From Hippopus hippopus (taxonomy: Eukaryota > Mollusca > Bivalvia > Cardiida > Cardiidae): a DNA stretch of 64,000 nucleotides. Each line of letters opens with the position of its first letter. Position 1 is the first letter of the stretch. Location of the stretch: the NCBI GenBank assembly GCA_946811185.2, contig OX328113.1:17940521-18004520 (forward strand), given 5' to 3'. This document shows, piece by piece, positions 60,401-63,798 of this stretch. Below the pieces are notes generated by a model. The model had not been told where the DNA came from and did not search any database. It saw nothing but the letters and a program-made list of their open reading frames with translations. The translations under genes and the position numbers were made by a program.

Positions 60401-62098
60401 AGAAAACATCGTGGAAAAGGAAGAAAATGTTGGCTACCAGCATTTTCTCTCTTTCCACATTGTTTTAAAAAGTCTTCTTTCTTAGGATGGTTAAAAGTCA
60501 GGATTGTGTGGTAAAAGGTTAAAGGGTTAATTCTTTACAAGACTAAATTTTAGACTGAACTGAACTGGAAAGCATTTGCAGACATCACACCAAACTAGAT
60601 CATAGAACGTTTTACCTTGTCTCAACAAAATTGTTAAACCAGTTGCAGTCGGAGTAGAATGTGTAATCTTGACCTAATAATGCCTAAAGCCCCTGTCAGA
60701 CCAAACTAGATGTTAGAAAGTTTTACCCAGTCATAACAAAACCAAAAAACAGGTTGGGATCAGAGTAAAACATGTAATTTCGGTTGGTTTGCAAACATAC
60801 TGCCAATTGATGTCCGACTGCACCACGTGGTAACATGTGCAAAGAATCAAAGTACGGCAGTTCCGTTTGTAGTACGTTCAACTTGTTTTAAGTACGTTGT
60901 CACTCCGTCTAACTTTGCCACTACATTCTGTTCCTTCTGTTTGGCAATAATTTCCAGACCATAGGGAGAACGAGTTCGGTGTGACGGGGGTATAAATGTG
61001 ACTCAAATAATTGTTTATCTGCATTTTCTCCTTTTACCAGGATGTTTTCAAGAGACTTTCTCCTAAGGGTAATCAGATTATTTTTGTAGAGGGTTCACAG
61101 AGAAAATAGGGGAAAAGATATAGACAGACCAAAGGTTGGTAAGATATTAACCATACAACAACTGTCTTTTTTTGTAAGTGCTTAACACTGTTTTCAACAT
61201 TACTTCAGTTATATCTCAGCGGCCGTGCTTTCCTGGAGTTTCTGTTACCAGTTCTTTGCACAATACTCTTCCCAAGCTACTTGCTGTCTTTCCAACATGA
61301 CCATCATACAAACAAGGATCAGCTGAGAGAGAGGAATGAATCCCGTCGCAATAATTATCATCAATCCTTGGAAAGAGATTGAACAAGCCAGGGCTTTGAA
61401 CCAGCCGACCCCTGTTCTTAAGTCCTGTACAACATCAACTGAGCTACAAGGGCTTGGGAACCATACTACAAGCTGAAATGTTTGTTTCAGACAAAGATGA
61501 TTACATGTATATCTGTCATGTTAACTATCATTTGCAACAGAAAAATGTTTCTTTGTTTGATTGTTTGCTGTTTATCAACAATCTTTAGTTTTAACTCTGG
61601 CCAATTCACCTTTTCATGCATTATTTTCATTTCTTTAAACTACAGTTTGCATAGAGGCTTTTGGAAACGTTTTGTGAAAAGGAGAAATATTGGTAACCAG
61701 CATTTTCTCCTTTTTGTGACAATTTATTTTTACATATACAATATGAAATACCAGTATGTAAGATACTCTTTTGAAAAATGCAGCATGGACGTAAAACATC
61801 CAACTTGAAAAGTGATCAGTTGGATGGACAAGTGTAAAGTGATTCTCTTTTCATTTTTTATTTCTCTTTTTTTTGCCCAAATGGGCCTCACATATCTGTC
61901 TCCTTTTCTCTCACTGTCTCTCTCCCTCTTCCCACCCCCCTCTCTCTATGGACACTGACTTACCAAAGTTTGTATGTCAACAAGTGTCGTAGTCAGAATG
62001 ATGTTAAATACAGCGTGGGAGCGACTACTCTCACTATTCATATTGGTCGCAGCAACGGTTCTTGATTTGTTCCCTTCGTTCATTAAATTATTGATATC
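36342..62098 (-). CDS. KIF13: Kinesin-3 family motor, KIF13/kinesin-73 type (partial gene, six exons)
   Basis: Plus-end-directed microtubule motor of the kinesin-3 family; KIF13 proteins carry vesicle and polarity cargo. Six exons in order 62098-61964, 42204-42092, 40323-40209, 39123-38911, 37968-37858 and 36476-36342 join in phase into 822 nt (274 residues), all with AG/GT borders. The translation contains switch I ([13 protein letters not shown]), switch II (LVDLAGSE), the [13 protein letters not shown] helix, the [20 protein letters not shown] segment, the motor end [20 protein letters not shown], a neck coil ([16 protein letters not shown]), a kinesin-3 linker ([17 protein letters not shown]) and the start of the FHA domain ([20 protein letters not shown]). 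The wording of neck and FHA fits KIF13A/B better than KIF1. The N-terminal half of the motor lies beyond the right edge; I found no later FHA exon in the 36 kb to the left. The first intron hosts two antisense genes. Confidence 0.93.
36477..37020. other. KIF13 intron, no repeat recognised
   Basis: A+T-rich intron sequence without coding signal. Confidence 0.5.
37025..37254 (-). repeat. Family A MITE, reverse, in KIF13 intron
   Basis: ATTTACCCTATACCACACAA to GGAAAGAGTTAA. Confidence 0.86.
37573..37799 (+). repeat. Family A MITE, forward, in KIF13 intron
   Basis: TTAACTCTTTGCCAAAGAAC to AAGGTAAGGG; about 59 bp downstream of the exon e donor. Confidence 0.86.
37858..37968 (-). CDS. KIF13: KIF13 exon e (neck coil)
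   Basis: 111 nt (37 residues), phase 0 to 0. The sequence is Lys/Glu-rich ([30 protein letters not shown]) and matches the coiled-coil linker between motor and FHA domain in KIF13 proteins. The donor is GTATGT. Confidence 0.93.
38075..38222 (+). repeat. Family A MITE, forward, left arm deleted
   Basis: GACAACAAAGTTTTAGAATT, GAAAGCAATAGCAGACAAC, then CTTCCTTTTCCAACAATATT. Confidence 0.65.
38500..38692 (+). repeat. Family A MITE, forward, decayed hairpin
   Basis: CGAGACCACAAAACTTTAGA to CTTCCTCTGAGTCATTAAAA. Confidence 0.7.
38692..38877 (-). repeat. Family A MITE, reverse, hairpin shortened
   Basis: CCATGTTTTAACAACCCTGA to GGAAAGGGTTAA, 34 bp before exon d's splice donor. Confidence 0.75.
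38911..39123 (-). CDS. KIF13: KIF13 exon d (end of motor, neck)
   Basis: 213 nt (71 residues), phase 0 to 0. It starts [20 protein letters not shown], contains [20 protein letters not shown] and ends in the charged neck helix [17 protein letters not shown]. The donor is GTGTGT. Confidence 0.95.
39165..39389 (-). repeat. Family A MITE, reverse
   Basis: Hairpin tip AAATGATGG / AATCATTTT shows a paired change. Right end GGGAAAAAGTTAA. Confidence 0.82.
39386..39540 (-). repeat. Family A MITE, reverse, right side lost
   Basis: It shares TTAA with the preceding copy and runs into the ATC microsatellite. Confidence 0.75.
39541..39635. repeat. ATC/CAA microsatellite
   Basis: Mixed runs of ATC, ACC, CAA and ACGAC trinucleotides inside the KIF13 intron. 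Confidence 0.85.
39676..39891 (+). repeat. Family A MITE, forward
   Basis: TTAACTCTTTACCAAATGAC to GGTAAAGGGTTAA; near-perfect hairpin, 12 bp missing at CAGGGTCG. Confidence 0.88.
39895..40160 (+). mobile_element. SINE, plus orientation
   Basis: GTTCGAATCCCCAGCTTGGC (B-box-like) near the head, GGAAACCAGTG-type body and GAAACTCCAAGAACACATGG; ends in AACCAACC repeats 49 bp from exon c. Confidence 0.68.
40209..40323 (-). CDS. KIF13: KIF13 exon c
   Basis: 115 nt; its first base completes the split Lys codon of exon b. It encodes [18 protein letters not shown] and then [15 protein letters not shown], conserved motor-core sequence. The donor is GTAGGT. Confidence 0.93.
40350..40608. repeat. Family B MITE
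   Basis: GGCCATGATCCGTGAAATGG and CCCCTTTTGCCAGAACATAG ends; centre CAGTCTGTGCAGTCCACACA. Confidence 0.8.
40651..40885 (+). mobile_element. tRNA-headed SINE
   Basis: GTGTGGCTCAGTGGTG at the head, GAAGTGTCCTTCAGCAAGAC in the body. The B-box has decayed (GCATTAAATCC). Confidence 0.72.
40948..41162 (-). repeat. Family A MITE, reverse, first of three
   Basis: CAATCCGAAGTTTTCATGA to CTAGAGAGTTAA; the terminal bases at the left are missing. Confidence 0.8.
41159..41394 (-). repeat. Family A MITE, reverse, second of three
   Basis: TTAAGCCTTTTCCAAACAAT to GATAAAGAGTTAA; shares TTAA with both neighbours. Confidence 0.87.
41391..41619 (-). repeat. Family A MITE, reverse, third of three
   Basis: TTAACCCTTTACCACACAAT to GGGAAAGAGTTAA; well preserved, GACTAGTCTAAAATTTTGTC side intact. 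Confidence 0.9.
41616..41835 (-). repeat. Family C element, reverse
   Basis: GACAGTGTAGATCCAAGATC and TCTGATCTTGATCTACACTG around the centre; ends CAGCTTAAGGGTTAA, shared with the next element. Confidence 0.82.
41832..42054 (+). repeat. Family A MITE, forward
   Basis: Hairpin ATTATGGGAAAAGG / CCTTTTCCCATAAT shows a paired change. It ends 38 bp from exon b's splice donor. Confidence 0.88.
42092..42204 (-). CDS. KIF13: KIF13 exon b (switch II)
   Basis: 113 nt, entering in phase 0 and leaving after two bases of a Lys codon. It encodes [18 protein letters not shown], the switch II motif, then [20 protein letters not shown] poly-pyrimidine tract and TAG acceptor precede it; the donor is GTAAGT. 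Confidence 0.93.
42247..42411 (+). repeat. Family A MITE, forward, right arm deleted
   Basis: CAACTCTTTATCAGATGAC to TTTTTCCTTGA; hairpin reduced to one arm. Confidence 0.7.
42411..42635 (+). repeat. Family A MITE, forward, adjoining
   Basis: CTCCTTACCAAACAACAAAA to GTATGGGGTTAA. Confidence 0.87.
42636..43081. other. KIF13 intron with a SINE fragment
   Basis: 42885-42990 resembles a SINE body (TTTGAGTTTCAACAGTCTTT, GCACCCATCTAAGTGTTCCT). The rest is unassigned. Confidence 0.45.
43082..43291. repeat. Family E TTAA foldback element
   Basis: The ends TTAAGGATAGAGCACCC and GGGTGCCCTATCCTTAA continue as long arms (GACTCGGGTAATCC / GGATTACCCGAGTC via ACAGATTACCCGAGTCTTAA). About 210 bp, one copy here. 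Confidence 0.85.
43585..43781. repeat. Family F foldback element, copy 3
   Basis: GGGCACATATTCACCAACC and GATTGGTGAATACGGACCC; centre CTGGCTAAACTATTTGGTTC / AGCCAATCAGAAG. Confidence 0.86.
43886..44065 (-). mobile_element. SINE, head truncated
   Basis: GATT/GGTT simple repeat, then GGAGTTTAACACTGTTTTAA and GTGTTTCCTACC. The tRNA-like head is missing. Confidence 0.62.
44113..44288 (-). repeat. Family A MITE, reverse, cut by a SINE
   Basis: TTAATCCTTTCCCAAACAAT to TACAAATGCTTTTAATATT. Confidence 0.75.
44289..44516 (-). mobile_element. tRNA-headed SINE
   Basis: On the minus strand GTGTAGATCAGTGGTAAAG and AGGTTC-AGCC-like boxes head the element; same body as 1567 and 14587. No clear target duplication. 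Confidence 0.72.
44853..45040 (+). repeat. Family A MITE, forward, decayed
   Basis: CTTACCAGACTACAAAGTTT, hairpin AAAAATGCTGAGAATCAGCA, right arm TTTTCCCACAATGTTTTC. Confidence 0.72.
45452..45649 (+). repeat. Family A MITE, forward, right arm partly deleted
   Basis: TTAACTCTCTATCAAATAAC to AACCCATTACCTCTTCAG; ends at a pearl-like element. Confidence 0.75.
45650..45809 (+). mobile_element. Short pearl/HINE-like element, copy 2
   Basis: AAACTAGAGCTGTCACTGAA to GTTTTGCGGGGGTATAA; closely matches 12444-12613, with a shorter microsatellite. Confidence 0.78.
45812..46251 (+). repeat. Family A MITE, forward, left-truncated, split by SINE
   Basis: CACTCAGAAGTTGAAACTTA, hairpin, GGGGTCTTTACAAACATGGA; then the SINE; then ATTATGTAGCACAGGGTTAA. 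Confidence 0.75.
45954..46225 (-). mobile_element. tRNA-headed SINE with 12-bp target duplication
   Basis: CATGGATTATGT flanks it on both sides (45942-45953, 46226-46237). On the minus strand it starts GGCCCGCCCGGGTGGCTCAG; it ends in GGTT repeats. Confidence 0.9.
46386..46691. repeat. Family A symmetric chimera, two identical sides
   Basis: Left: GGACTTGTCCAAATTGAAAGC-type side and a perfect hairpin. After CAGGGTCGTC it adds the mirror of the left side (CTGCAAGTACTTTCAATTTG, GACAAGTCTAAAATTTTGTC). Hairpin change GTGAG / CTCAC is paired. Confidence 0.8.
46692..47329. other. Intergenic/intronic, no repeat recognised
   Basis: A+T-rich; upstream of the membrane-protein gene. No clear promoter elements. 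Confidence 0.45.
47330..47553 (-). repeat. Family A MITE, reverse, upstream of membrane-protein gene
   Basis: TTAACCCTTTCTCACACAAT to GATACAGGATTTA. It ends 168 bp before the start codon. Confidence 0.88.
47721..48705 (+). CDS. Membrane-protein exon 1 (signal region, Ser/Asp-rich)
   Basis: 985 nt, leaving one base of a Gly codon. The donor reads CAAG|GTAAAT. It encodes residues 1-328, including the candidate furin site and the Ser/Asp repeats. Confidence 0.85.
47721..52836 (+). CDS. Single-pass membrane protein, Ser/Asp-, Gln- and Gly/Met-rich (996 aa, four exons)
   Basis: Exons 47721-48705, 49502-49790, 50481-50650 and 51290-52836 join in phase to 2,991 nt. The ATG sits in a GCCATGG context with in-frame stops TGA TAA just upstream. 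The N-terminal hydrophobic stretch (about residues 9-26) could be a signal peptide; RTRR at 54-57 fits a furin-type cleavage site. Residues 60-200 are Ser/Asp-rich, with DSGSS repeats at 171-185. A P-x-ALP motif occurs four times between 225 and 325. Exon 2 gives a Gly/Met-rich run (GGGMPMGG). A compact segment follows in exon 4 ([20 protein letters not shown] ... [12 protein letters not shown]). The membrane span is about residues 896-921, then a basic stop-transfer and a 75-residue tail with YTAL, a YxxΦ-type sorting motif. I do not recognise the family. The acidic Ser/Asp region would suit an extracellular matrix or shell-related role, but that is a guess. It is transcribed antisense to KIF13 inside its intron. 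Confidence 0.85.
48706..49501 (+). other. Intron 1 of the membrane-protein gene
   Basis: 796 bp, GT..AG. It holds a decayed forward family A element at about 49190-49375 (ACAGATCAAATGTGGCTAAA, GAAAAGGAGAAAATGCTGC). Confidence 0.8.
49502..49790 (+). CDS. Membrane-protein exon 2 (Gly/Met-rich)
   Basis: 289 nt after a TTCAG acceptor. Continuing from exon 1 it reads [18 protein letters not shown], the GGGMPMGG repeats, then [20 protein letters not shown]. It ends inside an Arg codon at GCAAG|GTATTA. Confidence 0.85.
49791..50480 (+). other. Intron 2 of the membrane-protein gene
   Basis: 690 bp, GT..AG. It holds a forward left-half family A fragment (50034-50150) and a reverse family A copy (50171-50377) whose right hairpin arm is lost. 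Confidence 0.8.
50481..50650 (+). CDS. Membrane-protein exon 3 (aromatic, Pro-rich)
   Basis: 170 nt between a TCCTAG acceptor and GTAATA donor, phases matching both neighbours. It encodes a Tyr/Pro/Phe-rich segment including [15 protein letters not shown] and [16 protein letters not shown]. Confidence 0.85.
50723..50945. repeat. Family F foldback element, copy 4, in intron 3
   Basis: TGTCCGTATTTACCAACC to GTTGATCAATACAGACCC. The central motif TGGTTTAGCCAATCA occurs three times in tandem, unlike the other copies. It lies in intron 3 (50651-51289). Confidence 0.83.
51290..52836 (+). CDS. Membrane-protein exon 4 (membrane span and tail)
   Basis: 1,547 nt after a CTTGCAG acceptor; it begins [19 protein letters not shown] with two Cys. 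It holds the unfamiliar compact segment, a Gln/Asn/Thr-rich stalk, the membrane span ([20 protein letters not shown]) and the cytoplasmic tail ending TGYLP. Confidence 0.88.
52946..53148 (-). repeat. Family A MITE, reverse, after the membrane-protein stop
   Basis: AAGCCTTTATCACAGAATCC to CATTTGGTTAA. Confidence 0.83.
53145..53331 (-). repeat. Family A MITE, reverse, sharing a TTAA
   Basis: TTAACCCTCTACCACACAAT to GGTAAACGGTTAA; right hairpin arm and adjacent side missing. Confidence 0.83.
53631..53636 (+). promoter_or_regulatory. Possible polyadenylation signal of the membrane-protein gene
   Basis: AATAAA, followed at once by ATAAAG, 795 bp downstream of the stop codon. If used, the 3' UTR would include two family A elements (52946-53331). 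No transcript evidence is available here. Confidence 0.35.
53719..53947 (-). repeat. Family A MITE, reverse, full length
   Basis: TTAACCCTTTACCACACAAT to GGTAAAGAGTTAA; a further left-truncated reverse copy (53948-54080) follows. Confidence 0.88.
54165..54391 (+). repeat. Family A MITE, forward
   Basis: Hairpin TTGTTGGAGAAGGAG / CTTCTTCTCCAACAA carries paired changes. Right end GGTAAAGGGCTC. Confidence 0.85.
54391..54542 (+). repeat. Tandem duplicate of family A hairpin and right end
   Basis: AAATGAAATTTGTTCTTGTG, hairpin, CTCCTCAGGGTGGTTAAAAC to GGTAACGGGTTAA; a second instance of the arrangement at 8141. Confidence 0.82.
54684..54870 (+). mobile_element. SINE-like element, plus orientation
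   Basis: GCTCCATACCTCAGTTGGTA and GAGTTTGAATCCTAC could be A- and B-box remnants; body GTGGGAATGAAGCCAGTGGC. Confidence 0.6.
54890..55124 (+). repeat. Family A MITE, forward, diverged
   Basis: TCAACCCTTTTCAAATTGAT to GCGGTAAAGGGTTTAA. Confidence 0.8.
55461..55687 (-). repeat. Family A MITE, reverse
   Basis: GGTTCTTTACCAAACAATCT to GTGTAGAGTTAA. Confidence 0.87.
55703..56010 (-). mobile_element. SINE with 12-bp target duplication
   Basis: AAAGCAGAAGGA (55691-55702) and AAAGCAAAAGGA (56011-56022) flank it with one mismatch. On the minus strand the head reads CTGGGTAGCTCAGTCCC. Confidence 0.82.
56082..56311 (+). repeat. Family A MITE, forward
   Basis: TCAACTCTTTATCAAACAAC to GGTAAATGGTTTAA. 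Confidence 0.87.
56410..56890 (+). repeat. Family A MITE, forward, split by family B
   Basis: Left part TTAACTCTTTGCCAGACGAC to CCCCATTATAA. Right part GATCCTTCTCCCTCAGGG to GTGAAGGGTTTAA. Confidence 0.8.
56587..56835. repeat. Family B MITE inserted in family A
   Basis: GAGCCTTGCTCTGGCAAGAG and TTTTTGCAGACCATGGCTC ends, so family B was still active after some family A copies were in place. Confidence 0.78.
56887..56965 (-). repeat. Family A ends-only derivative, 79 bp
   Basis: TTAACTCTTTACCACACAAT joined via GTTTTAATTTCAATTTGGAC to GGTAAAGAGTTAA. Hairpin and both inner sides are deleted. Confidence 0.85.
56966..57803. other. Upstream region of the LRR gene
   Basis: Repeat-poor A+T-rich sequence, with AATTAATTAATTAAAG about 40 bp before the start codon. 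No TATA box can be assigned with confidence. Confidence 0.45.
57804..59375 (+). CDS. Leucine-rich-repeat single-pass membrane protein (523 aa, single exon)
   Basis: The product is a type I membrane protein: a signal peptide (about residues 1-24), a Cys cluster C28/C32/C35/C48 as N-terminal cap, then about eleven leucine-rich repeats (residues 90-345; for example [50 protein letters not shown]). An LRRCT cap follows ([12 protein letters not shown]365/C367/C385/C407), then a Ser/Thr/Pro stalk (410-460), a membrane span (465-486) and a 37-residue cytoplasmic tail. Such proteins act in cell adhesion, guidance or immune recognition; the exact role cannot be told, and there is no TIR domain. The reading frame enters a reverse family A element at 59344, which supplies residues 514-523 and the TAA stop, so the native C-terminus may be lost or lie in an unseen exon. 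The gene lies inside the KIF13 intron, antisense to it. Confidence 0.88.
   Translation: MWSVSIMSIFCVYLFYLMGELSTAPQVCPANCSNCKFDNGHLLIAATCVNVQLQSLPYSITDLTLKDVTNPFVIPIGEFKSFYLSGKTGLHILRLNNCGIKALRGPCFQSHPNLTTLDLQHNLIDNLTEENFQGLLNLYYLDLSQNKLQNLTDFVFRQLPVLQELKILMNELTNIGENSLKGLNNIEKIDLQSNVISSIHQDAFKGLTSLIEVNLKRNKLTRLEGGTFSNLDRLRAVNLRSNELVYIDSDSVVGALALTSLNLAQNHLRTLTSHFLQKSSNLNLEINLSRNNLTILSNGDLTHVYLKTLYLVGNQISMVVPGALKDSFIQKLDLQQNKLHHFPESIKNFINKSTVILLANNPWTCDCDIYWMASILTNQTQEPLCAEPINYKGWTVSNFSENISKGCYFGSLPVPTKFLPQPPKQGIVTPALEIKTSTGPYNTDKANSSSESEPISTETANHAAFIAGGVTAFVLLIVLITVLIYVYTKHAHSKVHSDNMGYCERDDFNGKSIFNPLPHNPEF
59344..59572 (-). repeat. Family A MITE, reverse, overlapping the LRR gene 3' end
   Basis: TTAACCCTTTACCACACAAT to GGTAAAGAGCTAA. 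Its first 32 bp form the last codons and stop of the LRR gene. Confidence 0.9.
59615..59855 (+). repeat. Family A MITE, forward, rearranged
   Basis: A partial first hairpin (GTGGGCAATAGAGAAAATTC) is followed by a second complete one (GGACAGAATGCTGGTTACTA) and right end remnants. Confidence 0.65.
59969..60038. repeat. Family A-like hairpin with replaced stem
   Basis: GAAAACACTGTGGGCAAAGG and AGTGTTTTC close a stem whose inner part, GAGCAATTGCT / AGCAATTGCTC, differs from the consensus on both arms. Confidence 0.65.
60128..60245 (-). repeat. Family A fragment, reverse
   Basis: TAACCCTTTATTACACAATC to AAAATGCCAGCACC; right half absent. Confidence 0.7.
60289..60522 (+). repeat. Family A MITE, forward
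   Basis: TTAACCCTTTACCACACAAA to GGTAAAAGGTTAA; a left-side fragment of another copy follows (60527-60593). Confidence 0.85.
60594..61164. other. No gene seen; family A remnant
   Basis: 61010-61085 keeps only the right arm and right side of a forward family A copy. The rest is unassigned and less A+T-rich than its surroundings. Confidence 0.45.
61165..61456 (-). mobile_element. SINE, full body
   Basis: TTTTCAACATTACTTCAGTT, GCTTTCCTGGAGTTTC and, on the minus strand, a head reading CTTGTAGCTCAGTTG. Confidence 0.68.
61650..61730 (-). repeat. Family A hairpin fragment
   Basis: GGCTTTTGGAAACGTTTTG, TGGTAACCAGCATTTTCTCC. Confidence 0.6.
61855..61950. repeat. CT-rich tract beside KIF13 exon a
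   Basis: TCTC/CTCTCT-rich on the plus strand, so GA-rich in the kinesin pre-mRNA just after the exon a splice donor. Confidence 0.75.
61964..62098 (-). CDS. KIF13: KIF13 exon a (switch I)
   Basis: 135 nt, phase 0 at both ends. It encodes 45 residues starting [19 protein letters not shown] and including the kinesin switch I motif SSRSH. The acceptor on the minus strand is ...TTTCAG, the donor is GTAAGT. A CT-rich stretch (61880-61950) follows in the intron. Confidence 0.92.
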
Positions 62099-62337
62099 CT
62101 GAAATGTATTTGAAAGAGAGTTATCACTTTCCCCTATACAAGCACCATTTTTGTAATCTGTAGCACAAATCATGGGACAAAAGTGCGCTAAAATCAATAC
62201 CGGTACCTCTAAAGATGATTTTTGATGTATTATTCAAAAACATTGTGGAAAAAACACTAATTGCCCCTATGATTTTTTTTCCTTTTTTAACCTTTCACAA
62301 ACACAATCGTGTGTTTTATTGATCCTGTGAGAGAGAA

Positions 62338-63382
62338 TCCAGTGAAATGACCGAGGAAAAAACTAGAGATTTTCTAAAAACTGGTTTGAAATGCGAAGAG
62401 TGGTCAACAATCTGTTTTGATGAGGTCAGACGAATCCGATCTAGAGATCCTGATAAACCGACAATTCTTGTGAAATTCTCTGGATACACTGATTGCTCAC
62501 AAATAATGCAACTAGCTAAAGATAAATTGAGGCAAAGTGATGTAAGAATTCAGTATGACTATACAGAGAAGGTTCGACAGCATCGAAAAATTCTTGGAGA
62601 AAGAATGATGAAAGAACGACAACTAGGAAATTATTCCAGCATACGTCATGACAAGCTGATTATCAGTGACTTTATCTATAAATACAATGACGATATGCAG
62701 TGTGTGGTTTGTATCGGGGAAAGGCAGTTTCGCAGTAAGCGGACAGAGCAAGTAGAGTATTTTGAAGCAGTCAACCATAGCGGTGATGCCAACCAACCAG
62801 GAATTAACCTTGGAAATGATGACCATTCAGAAAATGCAGGAACTAATAACGATGCCGGGTACAACCTTCAATCTCCTTCATCTAACCATTAGGGATATGG
62901 CCGAGGCCCACGTGTTGACCTTTCTGAATATGTACATACCGTAACATGGAACATATGTGGACTTCATAAATGTATAGATAATGCAGGTTTTAAACAATTT
63001 ATAAAGCAATTTGATATTATTTGTTTTTGTGAGACTTGGGCTAAATCAGCAGGGGACTATAATAATCTGTTTGAAGACTACCTGCATTTTGATTATGTAA
63101 GACCTTACAATAGAAATCATTTAAGAAACAGTGGGGGGATCAGCGTTTATATTAAGTCTAATTTGTCATTTGCAAGGTTGATTTATAGGATATTTGATAG
63201 ATTAACAGACTGTGTTGTCTTCTATTGTAAGCTGTCAGAAATGTTTGATATTGATGATGCTATTTTGTATTTCTTTTATGTTTCTCCAGAGGGTTCCTCC
63301 ATTTATGAAAACAGTGTGGAAAAGGATGGCATTATCAGAATACAAAGTGATCTAGAGCAGATTAAACTTAATTATCCTGTGT
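62338..63382 (+). mobile_element. Truncated non-LTR retrotransposon (ORF1-type domain and endonuclease)
   Basis: A 181-residue ORF (62347-62892) contains TILVKFSGYTDCSQIMQLAK and, further on, SSIRHDKLIISDFIY, which resemble the RNA-binding and C-terminal domains of L1-type ORF1 proteins. After an in-frame TAG the same frame stays open to 63384 and reads like an apurinic-type endonuclease: VTWNICGLHK, FDIICFCETW, NSGGISVYIKS. No reverse transcriptase follows. The segment sits inside a reverse family A copy (left part 62287-62337, right part from 63383). Confidence 0.75.
62347..62892 (+). pseudogene. Retrotransposon ORF1-like region (181 aa)
   Basis: It starts at ATG, with an upstream in-frame TGA that belongs to the host repeat. 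The C-terminal third is Asn/Gly/Asp-rich and uncharged. It ends at TAG, after which the frame remains open for a further 163 codons, so the TAG may be a mutation or a readthrough site. Family assignment rests on pattern resemblance only. Confidence 0.6.
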
Positions 63383-63384
63383 AA
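62893..63384 (+). pseudogene. Retrotransposon endonuclease domain, truncated
   Basis: Same frame as the preceding ORF. It shows the Asn of WNICG and the Glu of CETW, both expected in exonuclease-endonuclease-phosphatase folds. It breaks off at the junction with the host family A element, before the catalytic Asp/His end of the domain and before any reverse transcriptase. Confidence 0.65.
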
Positions 63385-63736
63385 AATGCCTTTTGAAAAA
63401 ATTGTTGGAAAAAGAGAAAATGCCGGCAACCAGCAAAGTTGTCCTACAAAGTTTTCCACTCTTTTAGACATAAATTCCATCATTTGAACCACATCTATTC
63501 TGTTGTCTTCAAATACTTTCAATTTGGACCAGTCCAAAATTTTGTCATTTGGTACACGATTAAACACCATTTTTCAAAACATTTAACATTATTTTATGTC
63601 GATTATCCATCATTTTAATAGGAATTTTCCAAAGTTTGTTGATTTTTTCTTAATCTGAGGAAATGAGTAAGCAACAGACAGCAACAAACAAGTTCTCACT
63701 CTTGCCATATTGTTTACACATCATCTATGATGTCTG

Positions 63737-63798
63737 ACTCTTTACCAGACGACAAAATTTTTGACTGGTCCAAGTTGAAAGCATCTGCAGATGACAAT
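63737..63798 (+). repeat. Family A fragment, forward, cut by a SINE
   Basis: TGACTCTTTACCAGACGACA to AAGCATCTGCAGATGACAAT. Confidence 0.8.

Larger units (their letters stand above)
62287..63563 (-). repeat. Family A MITE, reverse, host of the retrotransposon fragment
   Basis: Left part TTAACCTTTCACAAACACAA to CCTGTGAGAGAGAA. Right part CCTTTTGAAAAAATTGTTGG to GGTACACGATTAA. Removing the inserted kilobase restores a normal copy. Confidence 0.8.

Noticed and set aside
61946..62197. Extending KIF13 exon a to the full 83-codon open frame
   Set aside because: The conserved kinesin sequence begins exactly at a CAG acceptor (62098) and ends at a GTAAGT donor (61964). Residues outside these borders do not resemble kinesins.
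63163..63384. A separate 73-residue gene starting at 63163
   Set aside because: It is an internal Met of the retrotransposon endonuclease frame, which is open from 62893.
7909..63570. Many ORFs of 60-120 codons containing variants of [21 protein letters not shown]
   Set aside because: They are translations of the family A hairpin, appear in both orientations from the same palindrome, and break at element ends. They are not a protein family.
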